This document shows positions 23,531 through 31,027 of a stretch of DNA of 64,000 bases, in pieces. A program made the translations under genes and the position numbers. The notes beneath the pieces were generated by a model. The model had not been told where the DNA came from. It was given only the letters and a program-made list of their open reading frames with translations, and did not search any database. Origin of the DNA: Thermoproteota archaeon (GTDB taxonomy: Archaea > Thermoproteota > Korarchaeia > Korarchaeales > Korarchaeaceae); NCBI GenBank assembly GCA_027491555.1, contig JAOZGN010000024.1, forward strand, positions 1-64,000. Reading direction: 5' to 3'. Each line of letters starts with the position of its first letter. Position 1 is the first letter of the stretch.

Positions 23531-24891
23531 GCCCCCTCACCCCCAGCCGCGGCCGGAACCGGGGAGAAGCCCTCGGGCTCGTAGTGCGGCCCTCCCCGCC
23601 TCCTCCTCACGGTCGCGAGGCCGAGGGCGCCCGCCGCCCCTGACCCCGCCAGGAGGACGATCCAGGGAGTCAGAGACCTCAGGCTCACCCCTCCGGAGAC
23701 CTGGGAGGGAGGCTCCACCACCACGACGGCGGTAGACTCCGCGTAGAAGGTCTGGGAGAGCCCGCCCCTGTAGGACACGCGGAAGATCAGCTCGTAAGTC
23801 CCGGGTGGAGTCGCGTCGCTCACCAGCAGTCGTATGCCGACGTCCTCTCTGTCCCCGGTAGGGATTCCGGACACCACCGCCGGGGCGAGCTGCCTGAAGT
23901 ACCCGCCGCCGTCAACGAGTTCCACCACGACCCCCTCGGCGCCCCCCTCCCCGAGGTTCACGAGGCCCCCCCTGAGGGTTATCTCCCCCCCGGGATGGGC
24001 CGTCGAGTCCTCGAGGATGAGGGCGAGCTCCGCCCACCTCGCCACGGGGATCGCGATTCTGAGGGACTCCTCGTACCTGTTCCCGAGCTCGTCCCGGTAC
24101 CTCAGCAGGAGGGGAACCTCCAGGAAGCCCGACTCCGCCGAGGAGTCGACGCCGACCTCGAAGCTCACCGTGACGTTCTCCCCGGCCTTCAGGTCCCCGA
24201 GGAAGATCCTGTTGGCCCCCCTGAGGACCCTTAGCGGAGACTCGCCGCCCTCCGCCTGCGAAGCCTGTGGAGCTCCCATGTAAGGGATGCCGCCCGCCAT
24301 CCCCATCAGGCCGGCCAGCGACGCCTCCTGCGCCTCCTCGCCAGCTGGGAGGAGGTCCAGCGACAGGCCGTAGGCGTCCCCGGGGCCCGCGTTGAGGAGG
24401 ACGAGCGTCAGGCTGCCAGCGCCGCCCACCGGCAGGGGGTCAGGCGAGGTCAGCGCAGAGACCAGGTTGACGTGCGGCCTGTCTGGCTCTATCGACGTCG
24501 GCCTGCTGAGCGGGGTGGAGACGACAACCTGAGCCAAGGTCAGCTCCTCCACGTGGGTCCCGTCGACCCTCCTGTACGAGACCCTGACGGGGAGCTGGTA
24601 GATGCCCCTCGAGCAGCCCTCGCTCACCCTCACGCTGATGGTGAAGCGAGCCGAGCCCATCGGGGGTATGCTCTCGAAGAAGAACTCCCTCCTACCCTCG
24701 ACGGCCACCCCAGCCGACTGTAGAGAAGAGCCGCCGGTCGTCATCCCCCCGAGGTCGAACCCCGGAGAACCGCCGCCCGCCTGGAAGCTGGCCCCGATTC
24801 CGACGGGCTCCACCTCCACCAGCACGTCCCTGAGCGCCTCCTTGCCCAGGTTCCTGAGGGAGATGATCAGGGCGCCGACACCGCTGATCAC
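23527..24891 (-). CDS. CARDB/COG1361-type repeat protein with C-terminal membrane anchor
   Basis: 454 residues from GTG 24891, which overlaps the upstream stop (GTGA). The protein consists of repeated Ig-like beta domains with segments such as GALIISLRNLGKEALRDVLV, AGSLTLVLLNAGPGDAYGLSL and GEITLRGGLVNLGEGGAEGVVV, as in COG1361/CARDB proteins that accompany MacB transporters. A single C-terminal helix (WIVLLAGSGAAGALGLATV) is followed by RRRR, an anchor with the tail inside. Oddly, the N-terminus has no signal peptide, and the first Ig-like unit seems to begin mid-domain. Its missing half could lie in the end of the upstream gene, see findings. Confidence 0.78.
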   Translation of the reverse strand: MISGVGALIISLRNLGKEALRDVLVEVEPVGIGASFQAGGGSPGFDLGGMTTGGSSLQSAGVAVEGRREFFFESIPPMGSARFTISVRVSEGCSRGIYQLPVRVSYRRVDGTHVEELTLAQVVVSTPLSRPTSIEPDRPHVNLVSALTSPDPLPVGGAGSLTLVLLNAGPGDAYGLSLDLLPAGEEAQEASLAGLMGMAGGIPYMGAPQASQAEGGESPLRVLRGANRIFLGDLKAGENVTVSFEVGVDSSAESGFLEVPLLLRYRDELGNRYEESLRIAIPVARWAELALILEDSTAHPGGEITLRGGLVNLGEGGAEGVVVELVDGGGYFRQLAPAVVSGIPTGDREDVGIRLLVSDATPPGTYELIFRVSYRGGLSQTFYAESTAVVVVEPPSQVSGGVSLRSLTPWIVLLAGSGAAGALGLATVRRRRGGPHYEPEGFSPVPAAAGGEGA

Positions 24892-25391
24892 CTCTCGCCC
24901 CTCACCGTCACCTTCCCGACCCCGCGGCAGACGGACAGGACTAGGACCTTGGGGAGGGCCTCGGGGATCACGACCTCCCCGCAGCGATAGATTCCCCTCA
25001 CCCTGGACCTGAAGGTCTCCTCGTCGACGTCGTCCGCGAACTCGAGCCTCTTGATCCGGACCAGGACCAGCTCCCTGTCCGCCTCAAGCAGGTCCTTCCT
25101 CGTGAGGGTGAGCTCGTCTATATCCTCTATGACGCGCCCAAGCCCCTCCAAGAAGCCCCTCATGAACTCGGCCGAAATGCCGATGGCCCCTCCGGGGAGG
25201 GTCGGCTCCCCGTCGTGGGGAAACATCGAGAGGAAGAGCTCCATGGACTGGTTGAGGAGCGTGCCGACATTTACCCCCATTCTCCTGGCCAGCCGACTCA
25301 GCCGCCTGTAGAGGGAGCGATCCACGCCCCGCACGGTGATCTGCCCGAACCTCCTCTCCTGGCGGCTCTCCCCGTCCCCCGCGCTGTGCAT
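24888..25391 (-). CDS. Ribbon-helix-helix-like DNA-binding protein heading the ABC operon
   Basis: 167 residues from ATG 25391; an upstream extension crosses the promoter. Residues ~13-50 (FGQITVRGVDRSLYRRLSRLARRMGVNVGTLLNQSMELFL) match a CopG/Arc-type beta-helix-helix that binds DNA as a dimer. A Gly-rich linker, helices and a strand-rich end (LVLVRIKRLEFADDVDEETF, RCGEVVIPEALPKVLVLSVC) follow. The C-terminal part may bind an effector. It probably regulates the MacB-type operon it begins. Its stop overlaps the next start as GTGA. Confidence 0.75.
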   Translation of the reverse strand: MHSAGDGESRQERRFGQITVRGVDRSLYRRLSRLARRMGVNVGTLLNQSMELFLSMFPHDGEPTLPGGAIGISAEFMRGFLEGLGRVIEDIDELTLTRKDLLEADRELVLVRIKRLEFADDVDEETFRSRVRGIYRCGEVVIPEALPKVLVLSVCRGVGKVTVRGER

Positions 25392-25433
25392 TTGTGATCG
25401 GATGTAGTGCAAATGTAATGCGTATATAAATGA
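25387..25433 (-). promoter_or_regulatory. Promoter with inverted-repeat operator of the RHH/ABC operon
   Basis: On the minus strand, CATTTATATACG (about 25422-25433) is a strong TATA-like box. Between it and the ATG, TGCATTTG (plus strand 25387-25394) and CAAATGTA (25410-25417) form an inverted repeat with seven of eight matches. That is a suitable operator for the RHH protein encoded just downstream. Confidence 0.5.
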
Positions 25434-25562
25434 TGCAGCGGGGCCGCCTGGTCGAGCTGGTGCGAGGGGGACGAGCGGCGCTGAGGCCGACGCGATCAAC
25501 CTCGCCGGGGCCACGACCGCTCGCCCGCGGAATCTCTGGCGGAGAGGACTCTCGACCTCCGG

Positions 25563-26087
25563 CTAGATCAGGTAGGTCCTCGCAACCGTTATATACTGTC
25601 TGACCCCAGAGGGCGTGCGGTGGGGCCGTGGCCCAGCCAGGTGGCCTCCCAATGATAAGGCCGAGGTCGCCCTGGACAGGTCAGGGCGGCGGGCTCCAGT
25701 CAGTGGAGCACTGAGGGGGAGACCCGTAGGACGTGGGTTCAAATCCCACCGGCCCCACCACGCTTTTCTGCTCGTTTCGGGCTCTCTTCTTTCTTGTCTT
25801 CTCGCTTGGGCCATTCTCCGGGCGATCCGATACGACAGGTACGCCGACCCAAGGGCAACGGGCCCCGGAGCGAGGGCTCCAGCAAGCAGAGCGGCAACCC
25901 TGAGGCTCTCAGCCGGGTTGAAGACTTCCCAGACGATCATCATTGCCAAGAAGGCCGCCGATAGAGCCAGCGTGAGGAAAGTCCCAAAAACTACGTTGAG
26001 GTCACGCTGAGGATTTACCCAACGATCGTATGGCCAGGCGAGCCGGACTGGATAGAGGCCTTCGCCCCCGGGGCGATCACGCCTCAA
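25563..26087 (-). CDS. Two-helix membrane protein frame whose 3' end runs antisense through tRNA-Trp (doubtful end)
   Basis: 174 codons from TTG 26087, overlapping the end of the membrane-protein-2 gene by 11 bases. Residues ~30-100 look real: two hydrophobic segments (FGTFLTLALSAAFLAMMIVW, LRVAALLAGALAPGPVALGSAYL) and a basic end. From about residue 109 on, the frame reads the complement of tRNA-Trp (WWGRWDLNPRPTG), a well-known artefact peptide. So either the true protein is extended by antisense tRNA sequence, or its original 3' end has been lost. I keep it as a probable gene with an unreliable C-terminus. Confidence 0.4.
   Translation of the reverse strand: MRRDRPGGEGLYPVRLAWPYDRWVNPQRDLNVVFGTFLTLALSAAFLAMMIVWEVFNPAESLRVAALLAGALAPGPVALGSAYLSYRIARRMAQARRQERREPETSRKAWWGRWDLNPRPTGLPLSAPLTGARRPDLSRATSALSLGGHLAGPRPHRTPSGVRQYITVARTYLI
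25588..25597 (+). promoter_or_regulatory. TATA box of tRNA-Trp
   Basis: GTTATATACT is centred about 29 bases before the first base of the mature tRNA, standard spacing for an archaeal tRNA promoter. Confidence 0.6.
25622..25760 (+). tRNA. tRNA-Trp(CCA) with two introns
   Basis: Folding by eye gives a perfect tRNA once two inserts are removed. The acceptor stem is GGGGCCG (25622-25628) with CGGCCCC (25750-25756), then discriminator A and an encoded CCA. The D-stem is GCCC (25631-25634) with GGGC (25684-25687). The anticodon stem is GCGGG (25689-25693) with CCCGT (25723-25727), loop C-T-CCA-G-A, so the anticodon is CCA (Trp). The T-arm is GTGGG TTCAAAT CCCAC. Intron 1 is 39 bases inside the D-loop (about 25643-25681, flanked by CAGGT repeats so its ends can slide). 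Intron 2 is 22 bases at the canonical 37/38 site (25700-25721). D-loop introns are known mainly in Thermoproteales-like archaea. Confidence 0.92.
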
Positions 26088-27504
26088 CCCCCTCGGTCAG
26101 GTCGATTATGTTCGTGGCGAGGCTCCTCAGCAGGTTGACCAGCTTCGGGTCGTGGGCCTCCGGCGGCAGGACTATCACCACCACGGAATCGTGAGCGGCC
26201 AGCTGGTCGATCAGCGCCCTGAGGAGCCTATAGGTGCTCTCCCCGCCCAGAAGAACCAGCAGGCCGGTGGTGTCCTCAACGATCACAGCCAGCCTGTCGC
26301 CCTCCTCCCTGGCCCTGGATATCATCCCCAGGATTATGGCCGGATCCGCCCCTATCTCGAACTCCCCCACTCCGACCTGCTTAGGCGGTCCCATCCTGCC
26401 GGCGGAGACGTAGAGAGCGAGCGAGGCGTGCCTGGCGATCTTGGGGGCCGCGGGGGATGACCTCCTCCCAATCAGCACGATCCTATACCCCTCCGACTCC
26501 AGGTGGGAGGCCAGATCCTCGAGCGCGTCGGCGTAGCCCCTAATCGTGGAGACCTCGAACAGGATGACCCTCCCTGAGAGCCTCCCTAGGCGGCTCCACT
26601 CGTCCGGGCGACTGGACATGGTGGGTCCCCTTTCTGACAGGCCAAAGGGCCGGGTAACTTCGGGGAGTGGAGGCTTGAGGGCCGTCGTGCCGTACAGGTA
26701 GTAGGCGACCAGAGCTAGCGCAAATCCCAGGGCCACCATGGCGCTCCCGCTAACCCCGACGATTCTCACGATGCGGGGGATGATCAGGGTGTCGTCCAGC
26801 GTGGTGAAGACGCTGGCGGCGGCCCCCAGGTACAGCGCGCCGGAGCCGCACCTCAGCAGCCACCTGGCCGGGTAGCCGGACCTCCTCGACTCTAGTAGGA
26901 GCCTCGTGCCCAGGGCGGCGTCGAACGTGAGGTTGATTATGTCAAACGGGATCTCCCTCAGGTGGGGATCGGGCATCCTCGGCCACTCCCACGGCCTCTG
27001 AGCGATCACCACCGCGGTCAGGAGTGCGAACCAGCCGACGAGCACCAGCAGGGGGTCTACCCGCGGAATCGCCCTCCTGGCCGTGAGCCCCTTCGTGAGG
27101 TCAGTCAGGTAGCTCGCGAGGCTCCAGCCAGCCACTACCGTTGCCAGCACGGTGCACCCGAGCTTGTAGAAGTGCACGATGGGCGGAACCTCGAAGACCG
27201 TCTCTACCACGTCGAGCCAGCCGAACATCACCATGACGCTCAGGCCCGCCAGGACCCCCCTCCAGTACCCCGACAGGAGCGCCTCGACCTTTGACTTCCA
27301 GGCCGTGTAGAGGAGCGCCGTGAAGGCCATAGTCCCTAGGAGGCCGGTGAACCTCAGGAGGAACTCCGCCTGGGTGAGGGGGCGGAAGCTCCACTGGTGA
27401 GATGTAGCGGCGACGACGATGGCTCCTAAGGCGATCCAGATCGCCGCGAGGCCTTCCTGAACTGTGAGCCGCAGGCCCCTACCCTCCGCGCTCAACACCA
27501 GCAC
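26077..27504 (-). CDS. Polytopic membrane protein with DUF835-like C-terminal domain, copy 2
   Basis: 475 residues, paralog of the protein at 4386-5798 with the same architecture: about seven hydrophobic helices to residue ~285, a polar linker, then an alpha/beta domain of ~180 residues. Shared segments include YYLYGTT or YYLLGTT at the end of the last helix, VS.GRMGPPKQ versus VSPGRMAAPKE, PAIILGMISR versus PSVILGIVSR, and YRLLRALIDQL versus YRLIRALIDML. Function is unknown. The domain resembles DUF835, which caps sensor-like archaeal membrane proteins. It is transcribed away from a CofE-like gene, as in copy 1, with an 157-base shared control region. Confidence 0.78.
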   Translation of the reverse strand: MLVLSAEGRGLRLTVQEGLAAIWIALGAIVVAATSHQWSFRPLTQAEFLLRFTGLLGTMAFTALLYTAWKSKVEALLSGYWRGVLAGLSVMVMFGWLDVVETVFEVPPIVHFYKLGCTVLATVVAGWSLASYLTDLTKGLTARRAIPRVDPLLVLVGWFALLTAVVIAQRPWEWPRMPDPHLREIPFDIINLTFDAALGTRLLLESRRSGYPARWLLRCGSGALYLGAAASVFTTLDDTLIIPRIVRIVGVSGSAMVALGFALALVAYYLYGTTALKPPLPEVTRPFGLSERGPTMSSRPDEWSRLGRLSGRVILFEVSTIRGYADALEDLASHLESEGYRIVLIGRRSSPAAPKIARHASLALYVSAGRMGPPKQVGVGEFEIGADPAIILGMISRAREEGDRLAVIVEDTTGLLVLLGGESTYRLLRALIDQLAAHDSVVVIVLPPEAHDPKLVNLLRSLATNIIDLTEGVEA

Positions 27505-27661
27505 ACCCGGCTCCGGCTCATTAGCGGGGCTCCGGTGACTGCCCCATAAAAGTGATGGGTCAGGTTAGGCTTTCGAACCGGACGGCTGTTCCCGATCACC
27601 GTGCTCTCCGGAAAAAACGCCGCGGTCAGCTTAAAATTCCCAGCTGGAAAGACGCCGTCCA
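27505..27661. promoter_or_regulatory. Divergent promoter region between membrane protein 2 and CofE-like gene 2
   Basis: A plus-strand TATA-like GCTTAAAATT at about 27628-27637 precedes the ATG at 27662 by about 27 bases. A minus-strand CTTTTATGG at about 27543-27551 precedes the GTG at 27504 by about 40. An AAAAAA run at 27612-27617 lies between them. Confidence 0.5.
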
Positions 27662-28576
27662 ATGGGATCTCCCTCCAAAACAGCTTCCCGCCCCACGACC
27701 GTCAGGATGATCGGGCTCAGGCTCCCCCGGGTTACGGAGGGAGATGACCTGGCCGAGCACATCGTCCAGGCCGTAGGTGAGGTTGGAGAGAGACTCGAGG
27801 ACGGAGACGTGCTCGTGGTGGCGAGCAAGGTGATCTCCCGCGCCAAGGGATACGTTGTGAAGCCGGAGGAAGTCAAGCCGGGTATCAGGAGCAAGCTGTT
27901 GGCATGGCTGTCGGGCCGAGAGCCCTGGGAGGTCGAGCTGATCAGGGAGGGAGGAAACCTCGTGTTCATCATGCCCTTCTCCAAGGCTACTAGGGGGACA
28001 GGCTTCCCAGAGAGGTTCGCGGTTGATCCGGAAGAAGCCAGGAAGATGGTGGAGTCCGCCGGGGATGTCATGCTCATGAGAGTTAGGGGGCTGACCCTCC
28101 TCGACGCTGGGATGGACTACTCCAACTGCCCCGAGGGCCACGTCTGCCTGCTACCGCCAGAACCGGACGCGGAGGCGCGGGAGATAGCCGACCGCATAAG
28201 GGAGCTGACGGGCGTCAGGGTGGGGGTCGTGGTCTCCGACACGGAGTTCCAGCCCATGAAGATCGGCTCGATCGACGTGGCGGTCGGAGTGGCCAACGTC
28301 TTTCCGATCCGCAGGAGGTTTGGGGCCAGGGACTACTTCGGGAGGCCGAAGTTCGGGGGAGACGACTCCGTGGCCGACGAGCTCGCGGCCGCGGCGGCCC
28401 TACTCATGGGGCAGGCTGACGAGGGCATACCCGTCGTGCTGTTCAAGGGGTTGGACGTTGAGATGAGCGAAGAGGCCAGCTCCGAGGATTGGATTGCCCC
28501 CAGCATGAAGGTGGCCAGGGTAATTCTTGTGGGGGCCTTAAAGACGCTGATCGCTAAGCTCCTGAGGCTAGCTTAG
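27662..28576 (+). CDS. CofE-like glutamate ligase family protein, copy 2
   Basis: 304 residues (ATG 27707 is an alternative, since the family similarity begins there). Motifs parallel copy 1: GDVLVVASKVISRAKG, RGTGFPERF, LDAGMDYSNCPEGHV, EAREIADRIRELTGVRVGVVVSDTEF, and ADELAAAAALLMGQADEGIPVVLFKG. As in copy 1, the GRPWR-type stretch is altered (QPMKIG) and the protein ends in a hydrophobic/basic amphipathic helix (GALKTLIAKLLRLA). The family adds glutamate in F420 synthesis, but no other F420 genes are seen here and both copies pair with membrane proteins. A different amide-bond-forming role is possible. Confidence 0.82.
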   Translation: MGSPSKTASRPTTVRMIGLRLPRVTEGDDLAEHIVQAVGEVGERLEDGDVLVVASKVISRAKGYVVKPEEVKPGIRSKLLAWLSGREPWEVELIREGGNLVFIMPFSKATRGTGFPERFAVDPEEARKMVESAGDVMLMRVRGLTLLDAGMDYSNCPEGHVCLLPPEPDAEAREIADRIRELTGVRVGVVVSDTEFQPMKIGSIDVAVGVANVFPIRRRFGARDYFGRPKFGGDDSVADELAAAAALLMGQADEGIPVVLFKGLDVEMSEEASSEDWIAPSMKVARVILVGALKTLIAKLLRLA

Positions 28577-28626
28577 CCGCCGGATAGGACGGCCTCAGTT
28601 AATTACGAGGTGACAATGTCTGCCCC

Positions 28627-29568
28627 ATGATGGCGACCGAGCGCTGCCTGTACTGCCAGAGGCCCGGCGAGCACTTCATCCCGAACCTCGGTGGGAAGGT
28701 CTGCACCGAGCACTTCCTGAGGTACTTCAGGAAGAGGGTGAAGAGGGTCCTTAGGAGGATGGGGAAGAGCAAGAGGGTACTCGTCGGCGTCTCCGGCGGG
28801 AAGGACTCCGTGGCGGCCCTCTACGCGCTTGCGGAGATGGCTGACGAGTTCGCCCTGGAGATAGGGGCCCTCATGATCGACGTGGGAGTGCCGGGCAACG
28901 AGGCGTGCGTCGAGGTCTTCGAGAGGGCAGTCTCGGAGACAGGGGTTAGGAGGCACTTCGTCTCCCTGAAAGACGACCTGGGTATCAGGGTGCCCGACGA
29001 CCCCTCGTTCGCCTGCGTGGTCTGCGGGACCGTGACCAGGTACGTCCTGAACAGAGTGGCCCACGAGGCGGGCTACGACTACGTTGCGACGGGCCACAAC
29101 CTGGACGACATGGCCTACTTCGCCCTCAACAACATGGTCACCCATAACATCGCGTACCTGCGTTCCCTCGACTCGGTCACGCCGCCCATTCCCGAGCTTA
29201 AGCTGGTCGGGAGGGTGAGGCCCCTCTTCTGGCTGAGCGACGCCGACGCCGAGACGTACGTGAGGATCATAGGCGCCCCGAGGTGCTCGACAAAGTGCCC
29301 GCACGAGGGGCAGGACAAGCAGGCGCTCATCAAGCCCCTCCTCAATGACCTACGCTCGCTCTGGCCAACCAGCATCGTTAACTTCGTCGACTCGGCTAGG
29401 GAGCTCGCCAAGATGGCCGGCTTGCTGGGTGAGAAGATGGAAGGGTTCAGGGAGTGCGTCAGGTGCGGCTACCCGAGCAGGACAGAGGTATGCTCGTTCT
29501 GCAGGCTGATAGAGAAGCTGGGCGGCAGGGTCCCAGACAGGCTGGCCAGGACTGGGTCAGGGGGTTAA
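28627..29568 (+). CDS. ttuA: TtuA/Ncs6-type tRNA 2-thiolation enzyme
   Basis: 313 residues. N-terminal zinc site CLYCQRPG with a later C-x2-H (VCTEHF), then the PP-loop VGVSGGKDSVAALY that adenylates the target uridine. The iron-sulfur Cys are in CVVCGTVTRYVLN and RCSTKCPHEG, and a C-terminal zinc knuckle reads CVRCGYPSRTEVCSFC. TATGHNLDD is typical of the TtcA/TtuA branch. It converts U54 or the wobble U34 of tRNA to 2-thiouridine using sulfur from a ubiquitin-like carrier. TtuA-like heat-stabilising modification fits a thermophile. The carrier gene is not next to it. A LysW-like gene follows. Confidence 0.9.
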   Translation: MMATERCLYCQRPGEHFIPNLGGKVCTEHFLRYFRKRVKRVLRRMGKSKRVLVGVSGGKDSVAALYALAEMADEFALEIGALMIDVGVPGNEACVEVFERAVSETGVRRHFVSLKDDLGIRVPDDPSFACVVCGTVTRYVLNRVAHEAGYDYVATGHNLDDMAYFALNNMVTHNIAYLRSLDSVTPPIPELKLVGRVRPLFWLSDADAETYVRIIGAPRCSTKCPHEGQDKQALIKPLLNDLRSLWPTSIVNFVDSARELAKMAGLLGEKMEGFRECVRCGYPSRTEVCSFCRLIEKLGGRVPDRLARTGSGG

Positions 29569-29579
29569 TTTTATACCAC
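29569..29579 (+). promoter_or_regulatory. TATA box of the LysW-like gene
   Basis: AATTTTATACC overlaps the end of the ttuA gene and is centred about 26 bases before the ATG at 29600, so the LysW-like gene probably has a leaderless transcript of its own. Confidence 0.55.
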
Positions 29580-29599
29580 CATCGGACGCGGGTCCGGAA

Positions 29600-29896
29600 A
29601 TGCCTGAGGTCGAGTGTCCCATCTGCGGGGCAAGAATCCCGGTAGAGCCCTCGGACTTTCAGGGGGAGGTTGAGTGCCCTGACTGCGGGGCCAGGCTGTT
29701 CGTGGTGGTTGAGGGAGGGTCCGTCCAACTTGTGGAGCTTAGGGAAGAGGAGCTCGAGTTTGAAGAAGAGGAGCTCGACCTCTCCGAACTCGAGGCGGAT
29801 GTCGAGGGGATCGAGCTGGAGGATGTTGACTTCGAGATCGAGGACGTGGAGCTGGAGGACCTTGGAGAGCTGGACGACGGGCTGGAGGGTTTCTGA
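29600..29896 (+). CDS. LysW-like zinc protein with long acidic tail
   Basis: 98 residues. The N-terminal ~38 residues match the LysW/amino-group-carrier zinc fold: CPICG at 6-10, then GEVECPDCGARLFVV with CPDCG at 26-30. True LysW is about 54 residues and ends in EDWGE, whose Glu carries the substrate. Here the rest is a Glu/Asp/Leu-rich run of about 55 residues (repeats like ELEFEEEELDL and IELEDVDFEIEDVELEDL) that ends in GLEGF. So it lacks the carrier end and may be an acidic partner or chaperone-like protein for a basic target. It sits between ttuA and a PHP-domain gene. Confidence 0.75.
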   Translation: MPEVECPICGARIPVEPSDFQGEVECPDCGARLFVVVEGGSVQLVELREEELEFEEEELDLSELEADVEGIELEDVDFEIEDVELEDLGELDDGLEGF

Positions 29897-29911
29897 CGGA
29901 GACGGGGTGGG

Positions 29912-30961
29912 GTGATACCCCTGCCCGTGGTCGAGGCCCCCGAGTGGATGAGGCTGGACCTCGACGTCCCCCCGGGGTGGTACGACCTCCACGTGCACAC
30001 GAGGTGGTCGAGAGACTCCCCCTCAAAACCCGTCGCGATAGCCAAGTGGGCGAGGAGGAGAGGCCTCGCAGGCCTGGCAGTGACTGATCACGGGGAAACC
30101 CTCGCCTACGCGGAAGTGAAGAGGGCCGCCGAGGAGCTCGGGCTCGTGGTGATCCCCGGAGAGGAGATCAAGACATCTAGGGGGGAGGTCATCGGGCTCA
30201 ACCTCTCGGACTGGGTGAGGCAGAACAGGAACCCTCTCGAGACCGTTGATGAGATCAGGGAGCAGGGGGGCCTCGTTATAGTGCCCCACCCCGGGGACCG
30301 GACCAGAAAGAACGCCATGAGCGCGGCCACGGTCAGGGAGATCTCCCACAGGCTGCACGCCCTAGAGGCGTCCAACTCCAGGTCGCCGCGGGAAGCCAAT
30401 CGGAGGGCCCGGAGGCTGGCCGTCGAGCTGGGCCTCCCCTGGACCGCCGGGAGCGATGGGCACCTGGCGTTCGAGGTAGGAAGGTCGGCGGTCCTGCTGG
30501 GCGAGGACGGCCGGGTATTGGCCGTCAGGCTGCCCAAAGTGAGCGGGGCCATCCTGGCCCCGGTATCCCACGCGGTGAAGCTGATGAGGCACAGGCTGGC
30601 TCGGCTGCCAGACTTCATCCACGACGCGTCAAAGGCGTTCCCCAGCGGCGTCTCGGCGGCCCTCGCCACCCCGCCGGGGTGGGAGGCCTGGCTGGTCTCT
30701 GGCGGCAGGGCCTACATGGTTGAGGCCCACGGCGGCAGGGCGCGCGTCCTGAGAGAGGCTTCCCTCGACGAGCTGGAAGATCCGGTGGCGCTCTGGACCT
30801 CCAGCGACGCCGGAGGTTGGAGGAGGTTCAAGCTGGAGGGCTGGCCCGGCGACACGGGGCTCGCAGTCGTGGACTGCCACGAGTCAAGGGTGACTCACCT
30901 GGTCGTCAGGAGGGGGACCGAGATCATCCCCCTGTCCACGAGGGGGCTCCGGCTCATCTGA
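29912..30961 (+). CDS. PHP-domain metal-dependent phosphoesterase
   Basis: 349 residues from GTG 29912. The PHP domain covers about residues 22-205: DLHVHTRWSRDS (motif I), LAVTDHGETLAYAE (motif II), VIPGEEIKTSRGEVIGL (motif III) and TAGSDGHLAFEVG (motif IV), so the metal ligands are present. VPHPGDRTRKN is the expected loop. It resembles archaeal PHP hydrolases acting on phosphate esters. The C-terminal ~130 residues are unassigned, with Trp-rich strands. It follows the LysW-like gene by 15 bases and precedes a TatD gene with its own promoter. Confidence 0.83.
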   Translation: MIPLPVVEAPEWMRLDLDVPPGWYDLHVHTRWSRDSPSKPVAIAKWARRRGLAGLAVTDHGETLAYAEVKRAAEELGLVVIPGEEIKTSRGEVIGLNLSDWVRQNRNPLETVDEIREQGGLVIVPHPGDRTRKNAMSAATVREISHRLHALEASNSRSPREANRRARRLAVELGLPWTAGSDGHLAFEVGRSAVLLGEDGRVLAVRLPKVSGAILAPVSHAVKLMRHRLARLPDFIHDASKAFPSGVSAALATPPGWEAWLVSGGRAYMVEAHGGRARVLREASLDELEDPVALWTSSDAGGWRRFKLEGWPGDTGLAVVDCHESRVTHLVVRRGTEIIPLSTRGLRLI

Positions 30962-31027
30962 ATTCAAGCCCCACGCTTGAACCTAGGATGGAACAACATA
31001 TTTACCCCTCGCGTGCGCGAAACAGAG

